Assembly: GCA_001304015.1 (NCBI GenBank)
Contig: LJUY01000046.1
Span: forward strand, 1 to 22,242
DNA length: 22,242 nt
Direction: 5' to 3'
From: a candidate division Zixibacteria bacterium SM23_81
GTDB taxonomy: Bacteria; SM23-81
The position numbers and the translations under genes were made by a program. The notes below the pieces were generated by a model that was not told the DNA's origin, did not search any database, and saw nothing but the letters and a program-made list of their open reading frames with translations. Shown in pieces: positions 1 through 7,892 of this stretch; position 1 is the stretch's first letter, and each line of letters opens with the position of its first letter.

Positions 1-1
1 C

Positions 2-952
2 TTTCCCACTCCCCCTCCTCTTCAGCTAGACACCCTAGAATCCGCCAAATTGGAAGCCGGCTGGAGATACAAGATCGAATATGTCGCCGAAGAAGCCGAC
101 ACGCTCTTCCATCGGCCAACTGACAAAATCAGAGCTTATTTCTTTCTCCCTGACCATGAGAGGGGAGCAATACTCCCAGCCATCGTGGCTATCCACCAGG
201 ACGGGCCCCACACACATCTGGGGAAATCAGAGCCCGCTGGTTTGGGAGGAGATGAAAATCTGCAGTATGGCTTGGAACTGTTTGAAAGAGGCTATGTGGT
301 CATCTGCCCTGACAGGTATTACCACGCTGAGCGAAGGCGCATTTCCAACTCCAGCCCAGCCGGTTCACAGATGATGCGGGACTTGGGACTGTGGCTAAAA
401 TGGGCTGGACAGCTGATTCTATCGGGAAGGACTCATATGGGAAAGGAGATATATGATCTGACGCGAGCCGTTGATGCGTTAACCTCCTACGATTTTGTGG
501 ACCCAGGCAGGATCGGAGCCATCGGCCATTCAGCGGGCGGAAACGTTTTAGTCTACTTCATGTTTGTGGACAAAAGAGTTCGCGTGGGCGTTTCCTCTTG
601 TGGCTTTTATGACCTCATCGATGATTTTGACGATGGCGATCAATCCTTCTCAAACTCGGTTTTCGCTATACCCTCTTTAGCCAAGCTTGGCAGATCCGCT
701 GATTATCTGGCCTTCCTCGCCCCAAGGCCATTTCTGATGACCAGAGGCCTGAAAGAGCTGGAGAGCGAGGGGGAAAGCAAAAAGCATGTCGCAAAGACCA
801 AATCAATCGAGCAGCGCGTAAGCCTGCGATATAATCAACTTGATGCCAGCGAAAATTTTAAGACCATCTACTTCGAAGGTGGCCACGATTTCCCCTCAGA
901 GGTGAGACAACAGGCCTACCACTGGCTGGATAGTCATTTGCGACTTAAGTGA
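2..952 (+). CDS. Dienelactone hydrolase-like alpha/beta hydrolase (5' end outside window)
   Basis: A serine hydrolase of the alpha/beta-hydrolase fold, closest in layout to dienelactone hydrolase or acetyl-xylan-esterase-type proteins; the substrate is unknown. Counting from a TTG at 50, the nucleophile elbow GHSAGGN places Ser at about residue 161, and GGHDFP near the C-terminus supplies the catalytic His (about 279). An N-terminal strand and turn with VAIHQDG and a segment ending APRPFLMTRG are typical of the fold. The frame stays open, and protein-like, from the TTG back to base 2, and the TTG has no ribosome-binding site. The true start therefore probably lies upstream of the window, and this entry is 5'-partial. 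No signal peptide is visible in the part seen, so it looks cytoplasmic. The next gene follows after about 100 bp on the same strand. The family call is firm and the substrate is open. Confidence 0.85.
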   Translation, partial: FPTPPPLQLDTLESAKLEAGWRYKIEYVAEEADTLFHRPTDKIRAYFFLPDHERGAILPAIVAIHQDGPHTHLGKSEPAGLGGDENLQYGLELFERGYVVICPDRYYHAERRRISNSSPAGSQMMRDLGLWLKWAGQLILSGRTHMGKEIYDLTRAVDALTSYDFVDPGRIGAIGHSAGGNVLVYFMFVDKRVRVGVSSCGFYDLIDDFDDGDQSFSNSVFAIPSLAKLGRSADYLAFLAPRPFLMTRGLKELESEGESKKHVAKTKSIEQRVSLRYNQLDASENFKTIYFEGGHDFPSEVRQQAYHWLDSHLRLK

Positions 953-971
953 CAAAAAAATAGTACAAATA

Positions 972-988
972 AAATAGTGAAACTATTT
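972..988 (+). repeat. AT-rich perfect inverted repeat after the hydrolase gene
   Basis: AAATAGT (972-978) and ACTATTT (982-988) are perfect 7-base arms around a 3-base loop, 20 bases after the hydrolase stop codon and followed by GGTTTTG. The weak A/T stem and short T-run make it a poor terminator. It could equally be an operator for the aldo/keto reductase gene that starts 65 bases downstream. Confidence 0.35.
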
Positions 989-1052
989 GGTTTTGCGGGC
1001 GCTGTTATACGGCCACACCCTGACAACTTCTATCAACCTAAAGAACCAGAAA

Positions 1053-1895
1053 ATGAAAACACAGATGCAAAAACTGAGCATTGACACCAAAATAAGGCTT
1101 AACAACGGAATCGAAATGCCTATTTTGGGCTTTGGCACCTATCAAATAGGAGGGGGCACCAAAGCACAAGATGCTGTCCGCTATGCCCTGGAGGCGGGCT
1201 ACAAACTCATAGACACAGCCGCCATGTACGAGAACGAAGAGGAAGTCGGAGAAGCAGTGAGGCAAAGCGCTATTCCTCGAGAGGAGATCTTCGTCACCAC
1301 CAAATTACGGAATTCAGACCACGGCTACAGGGCTGCTATAACTGCTTGTGAAAAAAGCCTTGAGAAGTTGGGTCTGTCCTATCTTGATCTCTATCTGATT
1401 CACTGGCCCGTAGAGGACCTGCGAAATGAAACCTGGAAGGCTTTGGAAAGCCTGTTGGGTGAAGGAAAATGCAGGGCTATCGGCGTCAGCAATTACATGA
1501 TTTGGCATCTGGAGGAGCTATTGGATAACTCACGGACCATCCCCGCCGTGAATCAGGTTGAATTTAATCCCTATCTCTACCAAGAGGATCTCCTGGAGTT
1601 CTGTCGCTCCCATCACATCCAGCTTGAGTCATACAGCCCGCTGACAAAAGGTTCAAAGCTTCATGATCCGAAATTACTAGATCTGGCCTCAAAATATTCC
1701 AAAAGCCCCCCACAAATCCTCATTCGCTGGGCCCTTCAATCAGGAGTCGTCACCGTTCCCAAATCCTCAAAAAAAGAGAGAATTTTTGAAAACTCAGATG
1801 TTTTCGACTTTACGATTTCACCTGAAGATATGAAAGCTCTCGACTCATTTGATGAGGGCTTGCGCACCAGTTGGGACCCTTCCACAGCTCCATAG
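1053..1895 (+). CDS. Aldo/keto reductase (AKR superfamily)
   Basis: A cytoplasmic NAD(P)H-dependent reductase of aldehydes or ketones. The family signatures appear in order: GFGTYQIGG near the N-terminus; DTAAMYENEEEVG with the catalytic Asp and Tyr; VTTKLRN with the catalytic Lys; LIHWPV with the catalytic His; GVSNY; NQVEFNPYL; and the C-terminal cofactor segment VTVPKSSKKERIFENSDVF. The catalytic tetrad is complete and the length (280 residues) is normal for the 2,5-diketo-gluconate-reductase-like branch. The frame opens with a TTG at 987, but the 22 residues this adds are not AKR-like. I chose ATG 1053, with ATG 1065 as an alternative; neither has a strong ribosome-binding site. Nothing in the motifs fixes the substrate. 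It sits between the hydrolase and the deaminase on the same strand. Confidence 0.9.
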   Translation: MKTQMQKLSIDTKIRLNNGIEMPILGFGTYQIGGGTKAQDAVRYALEAGYKLIDTAAMYENEEEVGEAVRQSAIPREEIFVTTKLRNSDHGYRAAITACEKSLEKLGLSYLDLYLIHWPVEDLRNETWKALESLLGEGKCRAIGVSNYMIWHLEELLDNSRTIPAVNQVEFNPYLYQEDLLEFCRSHHIQLESYSPLTKGSKLHDPKLLDLASKYSKSPPQILIRWALQSGVVTVPKSSKKERIFENSDVFDFTISPEDMKALDSFDEGLRTSWDPSTAP

Positions 1896-2022
1896 CCATT
1901 GGCCCCCACTGATCTCGAAAACTCACACTGAGAGATTATTCTGCCAGGCATTGCGAATGGCACTTGACCACTTCCACCTCCAGCTTGCTCTGGCGAGTAT
2001 CTCAAAGTGACCCCAATATGAG

Positions 2023-2041
2023 TCAAATTTGGCTCAAATTT
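2023..2041 (+). repeat. Tandem TCAAATTT direct repeat, 11-bp period
   Basis: TCAAATTT occurs at 2023-2030 and again at 2034-2041, one helical turn apart, and ends 14 bases before the GTG start of the deaminase gene. The spacing suits two protein-binding half-sites on one DNA face, but the A/T richness means chance is possible. Confidence 0.35.
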
Positions 2042-2055
2042 AGGAAAATACCTTT

Positions 2056-3111
2056 GTGAATACCGGCTTCAGTGACAAATTGAGGCAATTCATTCGGGAA
2101 ATGCCCAAGGCAGAGCTTCATCTCCATATGGAGGGAGCCATACCTGTGGAGACGCTTTTTCATCTTATTCGAAGAGAAGGTAATGAACCATCCATCAAGA
2201 AAATAGACGACTTGCGTCGGAAACTTTGCTATAAAGATTTTGAGCACTTTATCGATGTGTGGGTTTGGAAGAACACCTTCATCAGAGACGAGCAGGATTT
2301 CGAAGAAATTGCCTATCAAGTGCTGCGCCGCTTGAGTGAGCAAAATGTCAAGTACGTCGAAGCTTTCTACTCTCCAGGCGATTATCGACGCAAGGGTTTA
2401 TCTTCTCAAGGAATTACTGAATGCTTAATAGAGGGTAAGGAAAGAGCATACCGCGATTTTGGCATTCGAAGCGAGTTGATCGTTGACCTCATTAGAGATC
2501 ATGGACCGGCCATCGGCAGACAACGCTTAGATGAGCTGACACCCTATTTGGGCAAAGGGCTTATTGGCATCGGGCTGGGGGGAAGTGAGCAGGAATTTCC
2601 GGCCGATCCCTATGCTGCCCTTTACCACGAAGCGAAAAAACGAGGCTTCAGGCTGACTGCTCACGCCGGTGAGGTGATGGGAGCAGATGCAATATGGACT
2701 GTTGTTGAGAAATTGGGGGTTGAGCGGGTTGGCCATGGTGTGAGGGCTTATGAAGATCCGCAACTTGTCTCTCTGCTTAAGGAAAGACAGATCCCCCTGG
2801 AAATGTGTGTGATGAGCAATGTGAGAACGGGAGTTTGCCGATCAATAGAAGCTCACCCTATAAAGCAATATCATCAGGAAGGACTGATGGTGACCGTGAA
2901 TTCTGATGACCCGACTATGTTTAATACCTCCATCAGTGAAGAATACCTCGTATTAGTTCAGAAGCTTGGCTTTACGATGAGTGATCTGAAACGTTTGAGC
3001 ATGAATAGTATTGATGCCTCTTTCATGTCAGCTGAAGATAAAGAGCGAATGAAATCACAGTTTGAAAAAGAATGGCAACGACTCATAGAAAAGCATTGCG
3101 GTAGATCCTAA
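2056..3111 (+). CDS. Adenosine deaminase-family amidohydrolase
   Basis: A zinc hydrolase of the adenosine/adenine/aminodeoxyfutalosine deaminase family, which removes the 6-amino group of a purine base or nucleoside in the cytoplasm. The metal and catalytic sites are all present: HLH at residues 22-24 in MPKAELHLHMEG; TAHAGE with His203 and catalytic Glu206; VGHGVR with His227; and VNSDDP with Asp284-Asp285. The segment GIGLGGSE stands where classical adenosine deaminases usually have a GIDLAG-type sequence, so the substrate may be something other than adenosine. Length (351) is normal for the family. The start is GTG 2056, behind a weak AGGAAAAT about 6 bases upstream. It follows the reductase gene after 160 bp. 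No menaquinone-futalosine genes are in view to support a role there. Confidence 0.88.
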   Translation: MNTGFSDKLRQFIREMPKAELHLHMEGAIPVETLFHLIRREGNEPSIKKIDDLRRKLCYKDFEHFIDVWVWKNTFIRDEQDFEEIAYQVLRRLSEQNVKYVEAFYSPGDYRRKGLSSQGITECLIEGKERAYRDFGIRSELIVDLIRDHGPAIGRQRLDELTPYLGKGLIGIGLGGSEQEFPADPYAALYHEAKKRGFRLTAHAGEVMGADAIWTVVEKLGVERVGHGVRAYEDPQLVSLLKERQIPLEMCVMSNVRTGVCRSIEAHPIKQYHQEGLMVTVNSDDPTMFNTSISEEYLVLVQKLGFTMSDLKRLSMNSIDASFMSAEDKERMKSQFEKEWQRLIEKHCGRS

Positions 3112-3563
3112 TCGAGCGCCAATTTCAGATGAAGCCAGTTATGTGAGACGGATATGTTCATGCAAATTGTCTTCCGAGTTCGGAATCGTTCCAGACGCCC
3201 AAGTGTGTAGAAATCCCAAGGTGATGCAATAAAGAATGAGCTGTTATATCAAAGGCTGCTTGGTCCAGTTAGCTCGATATATTTTCGAAGAATCGCTTTT
3301 CTCTATCCAACGTCAACGTTGGCTTCGTCTTCAGGGTCTCACGAGAGGTAACAGTATGGATTTTCACGAGGTCGGGAGCGTTGGCCTTTAAAATTATCGC
3401 TATTTTGGCATGATTAATGCATCATTCCTATTATGGTTCCAAAGGATCCTCCAAGAGATATTCGATCCTAATGAACTCATCGCCTTACAGGGTAATACTG
3501 GGTTCATCTTCCAAATCCCAAGGATTCAATAAAAATAAAATAGAAAAGGAAAAAGAATCAATA
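3112..3563. other. Intergenic region before the jelly-roll protein gene
   Basis: No convincing gene was found. The frame of the next gene stays open upstream to an ATG at 3417, but those 49 residues are low-complexity Ser/Lys-rich sequence followed by a signal-anchor Met with its own ribosome-binding site, so I treat them as untranslated. A sigma-54-type promoter candidate lies at 3405-3421. Confidence 0.5.
3405..3421 (+). promoter_or_regulatory. Candidate sigma-54 (-24/-12) promoter
   Basis: TTGGCATGATTAATGCA has GG at 3407-3408 and GC at 3419-3420, exactly ten bases apart as sigma-54 promoters require, and it matches most of the surrounding consensus (TTGGCA at -24, TGCA at -12). A transcript would start near 3432 and carry a leader of about 130 bases before ATG 3564. 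No enhancer-binding activator gene is in the window. Confidence 0.42.
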
Positions 3564-4247
3564 ATGAAAAAACCCATGTTTTCCGTTGTTCCACTTCTTA
3601 TTCTTTGTTTCATATTAGTATTCTATGGATACTCAAAGAATTACTCGAAAAGCTCACAGCCTGCCGCTGTGACGAAAGGACCAGCCGTCGAGATAGACGG
3701 CATAAAATGGACTCAGGTTTTGTATTGGGATTTCGCGAATGGTTCTTATCCAAGTAGCTGGGGCTGGGGAGACTGGGATGTCGTCGATGGGATACTCGAG
3801 GGGCAAGATCCTGATGGCAGCATCTCTGTGTATTTTTTCCCATTCGATCACGACGCAAATTTCATCTTGGAGACAAAAGTTCAGTTCATTCAAAAAACAT
3901 CTATGCATGATGTCGAAGCTCAACTCTTAACCAGAGATAGCAGAAAACTCAACTATGAAAGCGGCATGGTTCTTTTCGCTAAGGAGAACAATGCAACTGT
4001 GCGGCACATGGCCAACAAGATCGACTATGTCTATGAGACCTTTCGAGTTGACATGGAGATAAATTATCGAGAATGGTATGTGATGAAATTTATGGTTTAT
4101 AACGGGCTTGTGAAAGCTTTCGTGAACGATGTCCAAGTATATATTTCAAACAATAGCTTCCCCGTTGGGACATACCACGAACCGCATCTCGCTGTGAAAT
4201 CAGGCATGGCCAAATTCGAATACGTAAAGATTTTGACTGTCAAATAG
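3564..4247 (+). CDS. Exported or membrane-anchored concanavalin/jelly-roll-fold protein (DUF1080-like)
   Basis: A 227-residue protein opening with a Lys-initiated hydrophobic segment (about residues 5-22) that serves as a signal peptide or anchor. No lipobox Cys is in the right place. The rest resembles the jelly-roll sandwich of DUF1080 or laminin-G-type carbohydrate-associated proteins: an opening strand VLYWDFANG with a Trp/Gly-rich turn, then WDVVDGILEGQDPDG, paired strands with alternating hydrophobics, and a WYVMKFMVYNGLVKAFVN segment typical of these domains. I see no catalytic residues I can name, so a binding or structural role is as likely as an enzymatic one. The start was chosen because ATG 3564 has GAAAAGGA 13 bases upstream and begins the hydrophobic segment. 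The YaiO-like barrel gene follows 75 bases after its stop, so the two may be cotranscribed. Confidence 0.65.
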   Translation: MKKPMFSVVPLLILCFILVFYGYSKNYSKSSQPAAVTKGPAVEIDGIKWTQVLYWDFANGSYPSSWGWGDWDVVDGILEGQDPDGSISVYFFPFDHDANFILETKVQFIQKTSMHDVEAQLLTRDSRKLNYESGMVLFAKENNATVRHMANKIDYVYETFRVDMEINYREWYVMKFMVYNGLVKAFVNDVQVYISNNSFPVGTYHEPHLAVKSGMAKFEYVKILTVK

Positions 4248-4322
4248 CAAAAAATCTCTTTTCTGGTCAGCAATTTGCTATTATTTGGCAATGATCAATT
4301 GTTTAAAACAAAGAGGTCTGCT

Positions 4323-5177
4323 ATGAGGGCAAAAAGTTGGACGAACTTAAAACATGGGAGAAAATTTCTCTTGGACAGTTTTTTCCTGGCGTCCTTCTTC
4401 TTGGTCTCAGCTGGAGTGTTTGAGTTTTCCTCTAGCCAGGAGATAGAGGATCAGACGCCGGAAGTTCCTTTAACGCGAGTCATTGAGGTGGGCGGCGATT
4501 ACGGCCATTATTCGGACGATCTGGGCAGCACTAATTCCCAGTTTTTGAGATTCTCAATTGCAAAGCCAGATGTTTATACGTGGCGTTTTGTGACGGGCCG
4601 CGCCTATCGATTCAAGGATGAGGCTTTTGACATCGGCGTCTCGTACACGCGATATCTGCCGGATGGCATCAGCCTCTCACTAGGCATTAGTACAGGCACT
4701 GGCGAGGTTATATCCCCAGAATATCGAGTAGACGCATCCATCGGCATGGCGTTCTTGGAAAAAGATAACTTGTTGGCTTCGGTGGGATACACACGATCAC
4801 AGAGCAAAGCTGAAAACCGTTCTGACGGTGTTGGCCTCGGGCTTACCTACTATATGGATGACCACTGGATCCTGAGCGCTTCTGGTCGGTATGATATTGG
4901 TCAGCCCGGCGAAACGGTATCAACCTCGGGAGGTCTAGGCATCACTTACGGAGTCTATCGCAAAAGATACATAGGTGCAGCAGTTGAGTTTGGGGACGTA
5001 TCCTATCTGCTTATTGGACCCAGTGAGGTATTGGTCGACTACAACAGCACCACCTATAAGTTGTACTTCTCGCACTATCAAACACCCAGCGTGGGTTTTC
5101 ATCTTCGCCTGGACTACGAGCGCAATTCCTTCTACGACTTGGTGGGCGGTTCAATAACGCTGTTCAAAGAGTGGTAA
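4323..5177 (+). CDS. YaiO-like outer-membrane beta-barrel protein
   Basis: A 284-residue protein with a long N-terminal signal peptide (basic residues, then a hydrophobic run ending near VSAGVFEFSSSQ). It is followed by about a dozen alternating-hydrophobicity strands separated by Gly/Asp/Ser turns and ends on an aromatic Trp, as outer-membrane barrels do. Segments such as VGGDYGHYSDDLG, RAYRFKDEAFDIGVSYTRYL and YMDDHWILSASGRYD resemble the YaiO barrel domain. The function of YaiO proteins is poorly known; some lie near surface-glycan genes. ATG 4323 is preferred over an in-frame upstream TTG (4275) because AAGAGG lies 6 bases before it and the hydrophobic segment follows. It is 75 bp after the jelly-roll gene and 74 bp before the glycosyltransferase gene. 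Confidence 0.75.
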   Translation: MRAKSWTNLKHGRKFLLDSFFLASFFLVSAGVFEFSSSQEIEDQTPEVPLTRVIEVGGDYGHYSDDLGSTNSQFLRFSIAKPDVYTWRFVTGRAYRFKDEAFDIGVSYTRYLPDGISLSLGISTGTGEVISPEYRVDASIGMAFLEKDNLLASVGYTRSQSKAENRSDGVGLGLTYYMDDHWILSASGRYDIGQPGETVSTSGGLGITYGVYRKRYIGAAVEFGDVSYLLIGPSEVLVDYNSTTYKLYFSHYQTPSVGFHLRLDYERNSFYDLVGGSITLFKEW

Positions 5178-5203
5178 CGAAGGCTGGCGTAGCTGAGCTA
5201 CCC

Positions 5204-5233
5204 TTGAAAAAAGAGCGAAGACCTCGGCATAAT
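5204..5233 (+). promoter_or_regulatory. Candidate sigma-70 promoter for the GT-C gene
   Basis: TTGAAA (5204-5209) and CATAAT (5228-5233) are separated by 18 bases, with each box one or two mismatches from consensus. Transcription would begin near 5240, leaving only about 12 bases before the TTG start, so the message would be nearly leaderless. A GTAGC/GCTAC hairpin (5189-5201) lies just upstream and may end the previous transcript. Confidence 0.42.
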
Positions 5234-5251
5234 AACCAGGTGTGAATCATA

Positions 5252-7168
5252 TTGGCGTCCCCACCAAGAGATGTAACCACTCCCGCAGGCAGCGATCCGG
5301 CGTCCGCTGCAAGAACCGCCGCTGCCCGTTCTGGCCTCCTGGCCGCCTTCGCTGGCGTGTCCTGCTTTCTCGCCCTCATCCAGATCTTCTGTGTGTTTTT
5401 TAGCCTCATTGGAATTGCCCTAAACCAGCCTCTGGCAATCATCATTCTCGTTCTCATTCTGATAATTTCCTACCTTTTCGCCACAAGATTCCGAGAACCG
5501 GGAACTGAGCAAGCTCTTACTCCCTCCTCTAAACGAGCCAACCCTCTTTTAACTGGGGTTCTGAAAATACTCGGCATCGGATTTCTGCTCTGGGCCGGAT
5601 GGGTGTGGTTGCAGCTTTGGATTCTGGCCTCATTGCGCCCTCCTTACGACTGGGACGGCCTCTACTATCACATCCCGGCAATCCATGAATGGGTCCTGGC
5701 TGGCCGCGTCTTGTGGATCGGAAATATGATGGATATACCGTTTGTCAGCTATCCCATGGGTGTGGAGGTCTGCACCTTTTTCATGCACCATATCTTTCAG
5801 ACAACTCGTCTTGTTAATGCATGTAACCTGTGGTACTGGCCGCTTGCCTTTCTTGCGGTCGTGGTGATCGCCTCCAGGCTGGGAGCGCGGGGAATTTGGA
5901 AGTGGCTGGCGGGTGCGCTGGTCATTGGGGCGCCCGTTTTCATCAGCCAGAGCGTAAGCTGCTATATTGATATCGGCTTTGCCAGCGCTGTCATGGCAGC
6001 CATAGCCGCCTCATGCATTTTTGTCTTTCATAAAGAACTGTCACTATGGTATAAAGCAATCCTTTTCGCGGCCAACGTTGGGCTTGCAGCCGGCTCCAAG
6101 GGGACAGGCCTGCCCTTCGCCGCCGTCTTCTTCGCTGCGGTCATAATTGGCCTTCTCTGCGTCTATGGTTTCAAATATTGGAAGACGTGGCGCAGACAAA
6201 TTCTTATCGGCGTGCTCATCGTGCTGGCTATTGGTGGATACTGGTACGTGCGAAACACGATAAAAACAGGCAATCCCATTTATCCCTTGCAACTTAAGTT
6301 TGGTGTAAATGTGCTCATCGAGGGCTACGATCATGTGCTTTTCAATGAGGCCAACATGCCTCCCTGGCTCGAAAAATACCCGCCCCCGACGCGCATGTTT
6401 ATCTCCTGGCTTCAGCTGGACGCACCGATTTCCAGCTACGCGCCGATAGGGGGAATGGGGTACATCTGGATTGCCGGTGCCCTACCTGCCTTTTTCTTCT
6501 TGTGGATACAAATTCTGCGAAAACGTAGGAGCACTGTCTGTCCCATCGGCGAGTTTGCCTTTTTGACAGCCCTTGTCCTGACTCTCCTCATCGTACAACC
6601 GGCAGCATGGTGGGCACGATTCACCCTCTGGCTGCATGCTCTTGGTCTCCCCTGCTTTGCCGTAGTGCTCCATCAAGTGGTCTCCAGATGGCCCATGGCG
6701 AAGAGAAGCTTTATCCCGGTCCTCATAGGCTTCCTGGTTATCTGCGCTGCGATTTGGGAATCTCAAAAAACTCTGCAAATCGAGTGGAAGACAGGGCGGA
6801 TTCCGCAAGCACAAGGCACTTTCGGAAAGTTTTTATCCAGCCAGGAGTATATGTTTCCGGGAATGGCGGAAACTTCAGGTTTTAAAGCTTTTCTAAGGGC
6901 AAGAAAAATCGCCCGCAGCCCTTGGGGTCGGATGGGCACCCTCCTGGGTGGCGTTCTCGCGATGCCGCTGGGCCAGCGAGAAATACGAGTTCTCCCAAGG
7001 GAGCTCGAATTTGAGGACATCTCATCGCTGCGAGAAGCTGGAGTTCAATGGGTGATATGGGACGTTTTGGGTGCCGGAGAGGTCCCAGAGATCCTCACCC
7101 GGGAGGCTCAGGAAGAGCATGCATATCACCCGGCCCATGATGTGAACTGCCATATTATCCGCCTATGA
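5252..7168 (+). CDS. Multi-membrane GT-C-fold glycosyltransferase (PMT/ArnT-like)
   Basis: A 638-residue integral membrane protein with about 11-13 hydrophobic helices and a soluble C-terminal stretch from about residue 520. After two N-terminal helices comes PPYDWDGLYYHIPAIHEWV, which resembles the first periplasmic loop of GT-C enzymes, where an Asp near the membrane face is catalytic. Further on, GYWYVRNTIKTGNPIYP is a pattern shared by many uncharacterised GT-C proteins. Such enzymes move a sugar from a polyprenyl-phosphate donor onto a lipid, glycan or protein at the outer face of the inner membrane. The TTG start at 5252 is preceded only by a weak CCAGGTG; no better in-frame start exists before residue 160. 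The N-terminal 40 residues are Ala/Ser/Pro-rich. It is placed upstream of the synthase genes, though a 0.7-kb gap separates them. The donor and acceptor cannot be read from sequence. Confidence 0.78.
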   Translation: MASPPRDVTTPAGSDPASAARTAAARSGLLAAFAGVSCFLALIQIFCVFFSLIGIALNQPLAIIILVLILIISYLFATRFREPGTEQALTPSSKRANPLLTGVLKILGIGFLLWAGWVWLQLWILASLRPPYDWDGLYYHIPAIHEWVLAGRVLWIGNMMDIPFVSYPMGVEVCTFFMHHIFQTTRLVNACNLWYWPLAFLAVVVIASRLGARGIWKWLAGALVIGAPVFISQSVSCYIDIGFASAVMAAIAASCIFVFHKELSLWYKAILFAANVGLAAGSKGTGLPFAAVFFAAVIIGLLCVYGFKYWKTWRRQILIGVLIVLAIGGYWYVRNTIKTGNPIYPLQLKFGVNVLIEGYDHVLFNEANMPPWLEKYPPPTRMFISWLQLDAPISSYAPIGGMGYIWIAGALPAFFFLWIQILRKRRSTVCPIGEFAFLTALVLTLLIVQPAAWWARFTLWLHALGLPCFAVVLHQVVSRWPMAKRSFIPVLIGFLVICAAIWESQKTLQIEWKTGRIPQAQGTFGKFLSSQEYMFPGMAETSGFKAFLRARKIARSPWGRMGTLLGGVLAMPLGQREIRVLPRELEFEDISSLREAGVQWVIWDVLGAGEVPEILTREAQEEHAYHPAHDVNCHIIRL

Positions 7169-7679
7169 TCAGGTCAACTGCTGCAGATCCAATCGATTTG
7201 ATGCAGATGCCCCATGCTACAATTCTGTTCGGGGTTAAGAAGAAAGAGAAACGTTCGCAATCAAGCCCGCTGGTCATGCCTACAATAGGTTGCCCTGCAA
7301 CGATTTTTGCCGCATAGCCTTTTTTCTGGAGACCCGATAGCTATTCGGCTGGTCTAGATATACGATGAAACGAGGAAAAGGCATAGAATTTGCTGCTTTA
7401 AGCTCCTGAATATTATGGCAATTGTCATTTATGAAGAGCTTTAAAAGGCCTTTCGTTACGAAGATTGCTGCTTTTGCCTCCATCTCATTGGGTATGTTAC
7501 CCGATTCGAGCTACATTCTGCCTTTTAGAGGAGGTAGATACACCTATAACTTTTTCATCCGGTTCTTCAGAGAGATTCTTTTTTGCTCTTTTGGCAGGAT
7601 ATACAGCACAAAGCAGAGAGAAGAAAAATATTCGAACTGCCGGTTTGCTCACACCTCAGTGATCTCGGCAATAAAAGGC

Positions 7680-7708
7680 TTGACAAAAAAACCCGCCTAT
7701 GATAGAAT
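7680..7708 (+). promoter_or_regulatory. Candidate sigma-70 promoter for the synthase operon
   Basis: A perfect TTGACA (7680-7685) is followed after 17 bases by TAGAAT (7703-7708), four of six matches to the -10 box with optimal spacing. An overlapping TATGAT (7698-7703) would be too close to the -35 box. Transcription would start near 7715, giving a leader of about 180 bases before the membrane-protein start. Confidence 0.55.
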
Positions 7709-7801
7709 GAAAATTGATCTGTGACCTCTTGGCTGAACATACAAACCATATGTTACTTACTGAAGCGGGAACTACAAGGCTCTCGCAGAAACGCATATAG
7801 A

Positions 7802-7850
7802 AAGGATCGGATCATTTTTCACCGCGCCCACTAAAGGCTTTCCCGTGTTA
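7802..7850 (+). repeat. Imperfect copy of a coding segment found at 8097-8144
   Basis: About 47 bases here match 8097-8144, including an exact 13-base core TTTTTCACCGCGC (7815-7827 and 8110-8122). Read in the matching frame the upstream copy encodes KDRIIFHRAH then a stop, against KDRIFFHRAY in the membrane protein. The similarity is therefore at protein level too and points to a partial duplication. Confidence 0.55.
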
Positions 7851-7892
7851 GAGAGTAGATCATGGCGCGGTTCGTCTTGTGGGGGAATCATC

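Larger units (their letters stand above)
7169..7892. other. Long intergenic region before the synthase operon
   Basis: No confident gene here. A 100-codon frame at 7422-7724 has no family-like features. The region is more A/T-rich than its flanks. It carries a small GTTGC/GCAAC hairpin followed by GATTTTT (7289-7307), a good sigma-70 promoter candidate (7680-7708), and a 37-codon frame at 7721-7834 whose end copies part of the downstream membrane-protein gene. It may hold a regulatory leader or decayed coding sequence. Confidence 0.5.

Noticed and set aside
3417-3563. Upstream start for the jelly-roll protein
   Set aside because: The added 49 residues are low-complexity and would bury the signal segment; the ATG at 3564 has its own ribosome site. 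The sigma-54 candidate also overlaps the upstream ATG.
4277-4301. Second sigma-54 promoter before the YaiO-like gene
   Set aside because: GG is present but no GC occurs ten bases later, so the required spacing fails.
7422-7724. 100-codon frame in the long intergenic region
   Set aside because: No ribosome site, no domain pattern, and it runs across the predicted promoter of the synthase operon.
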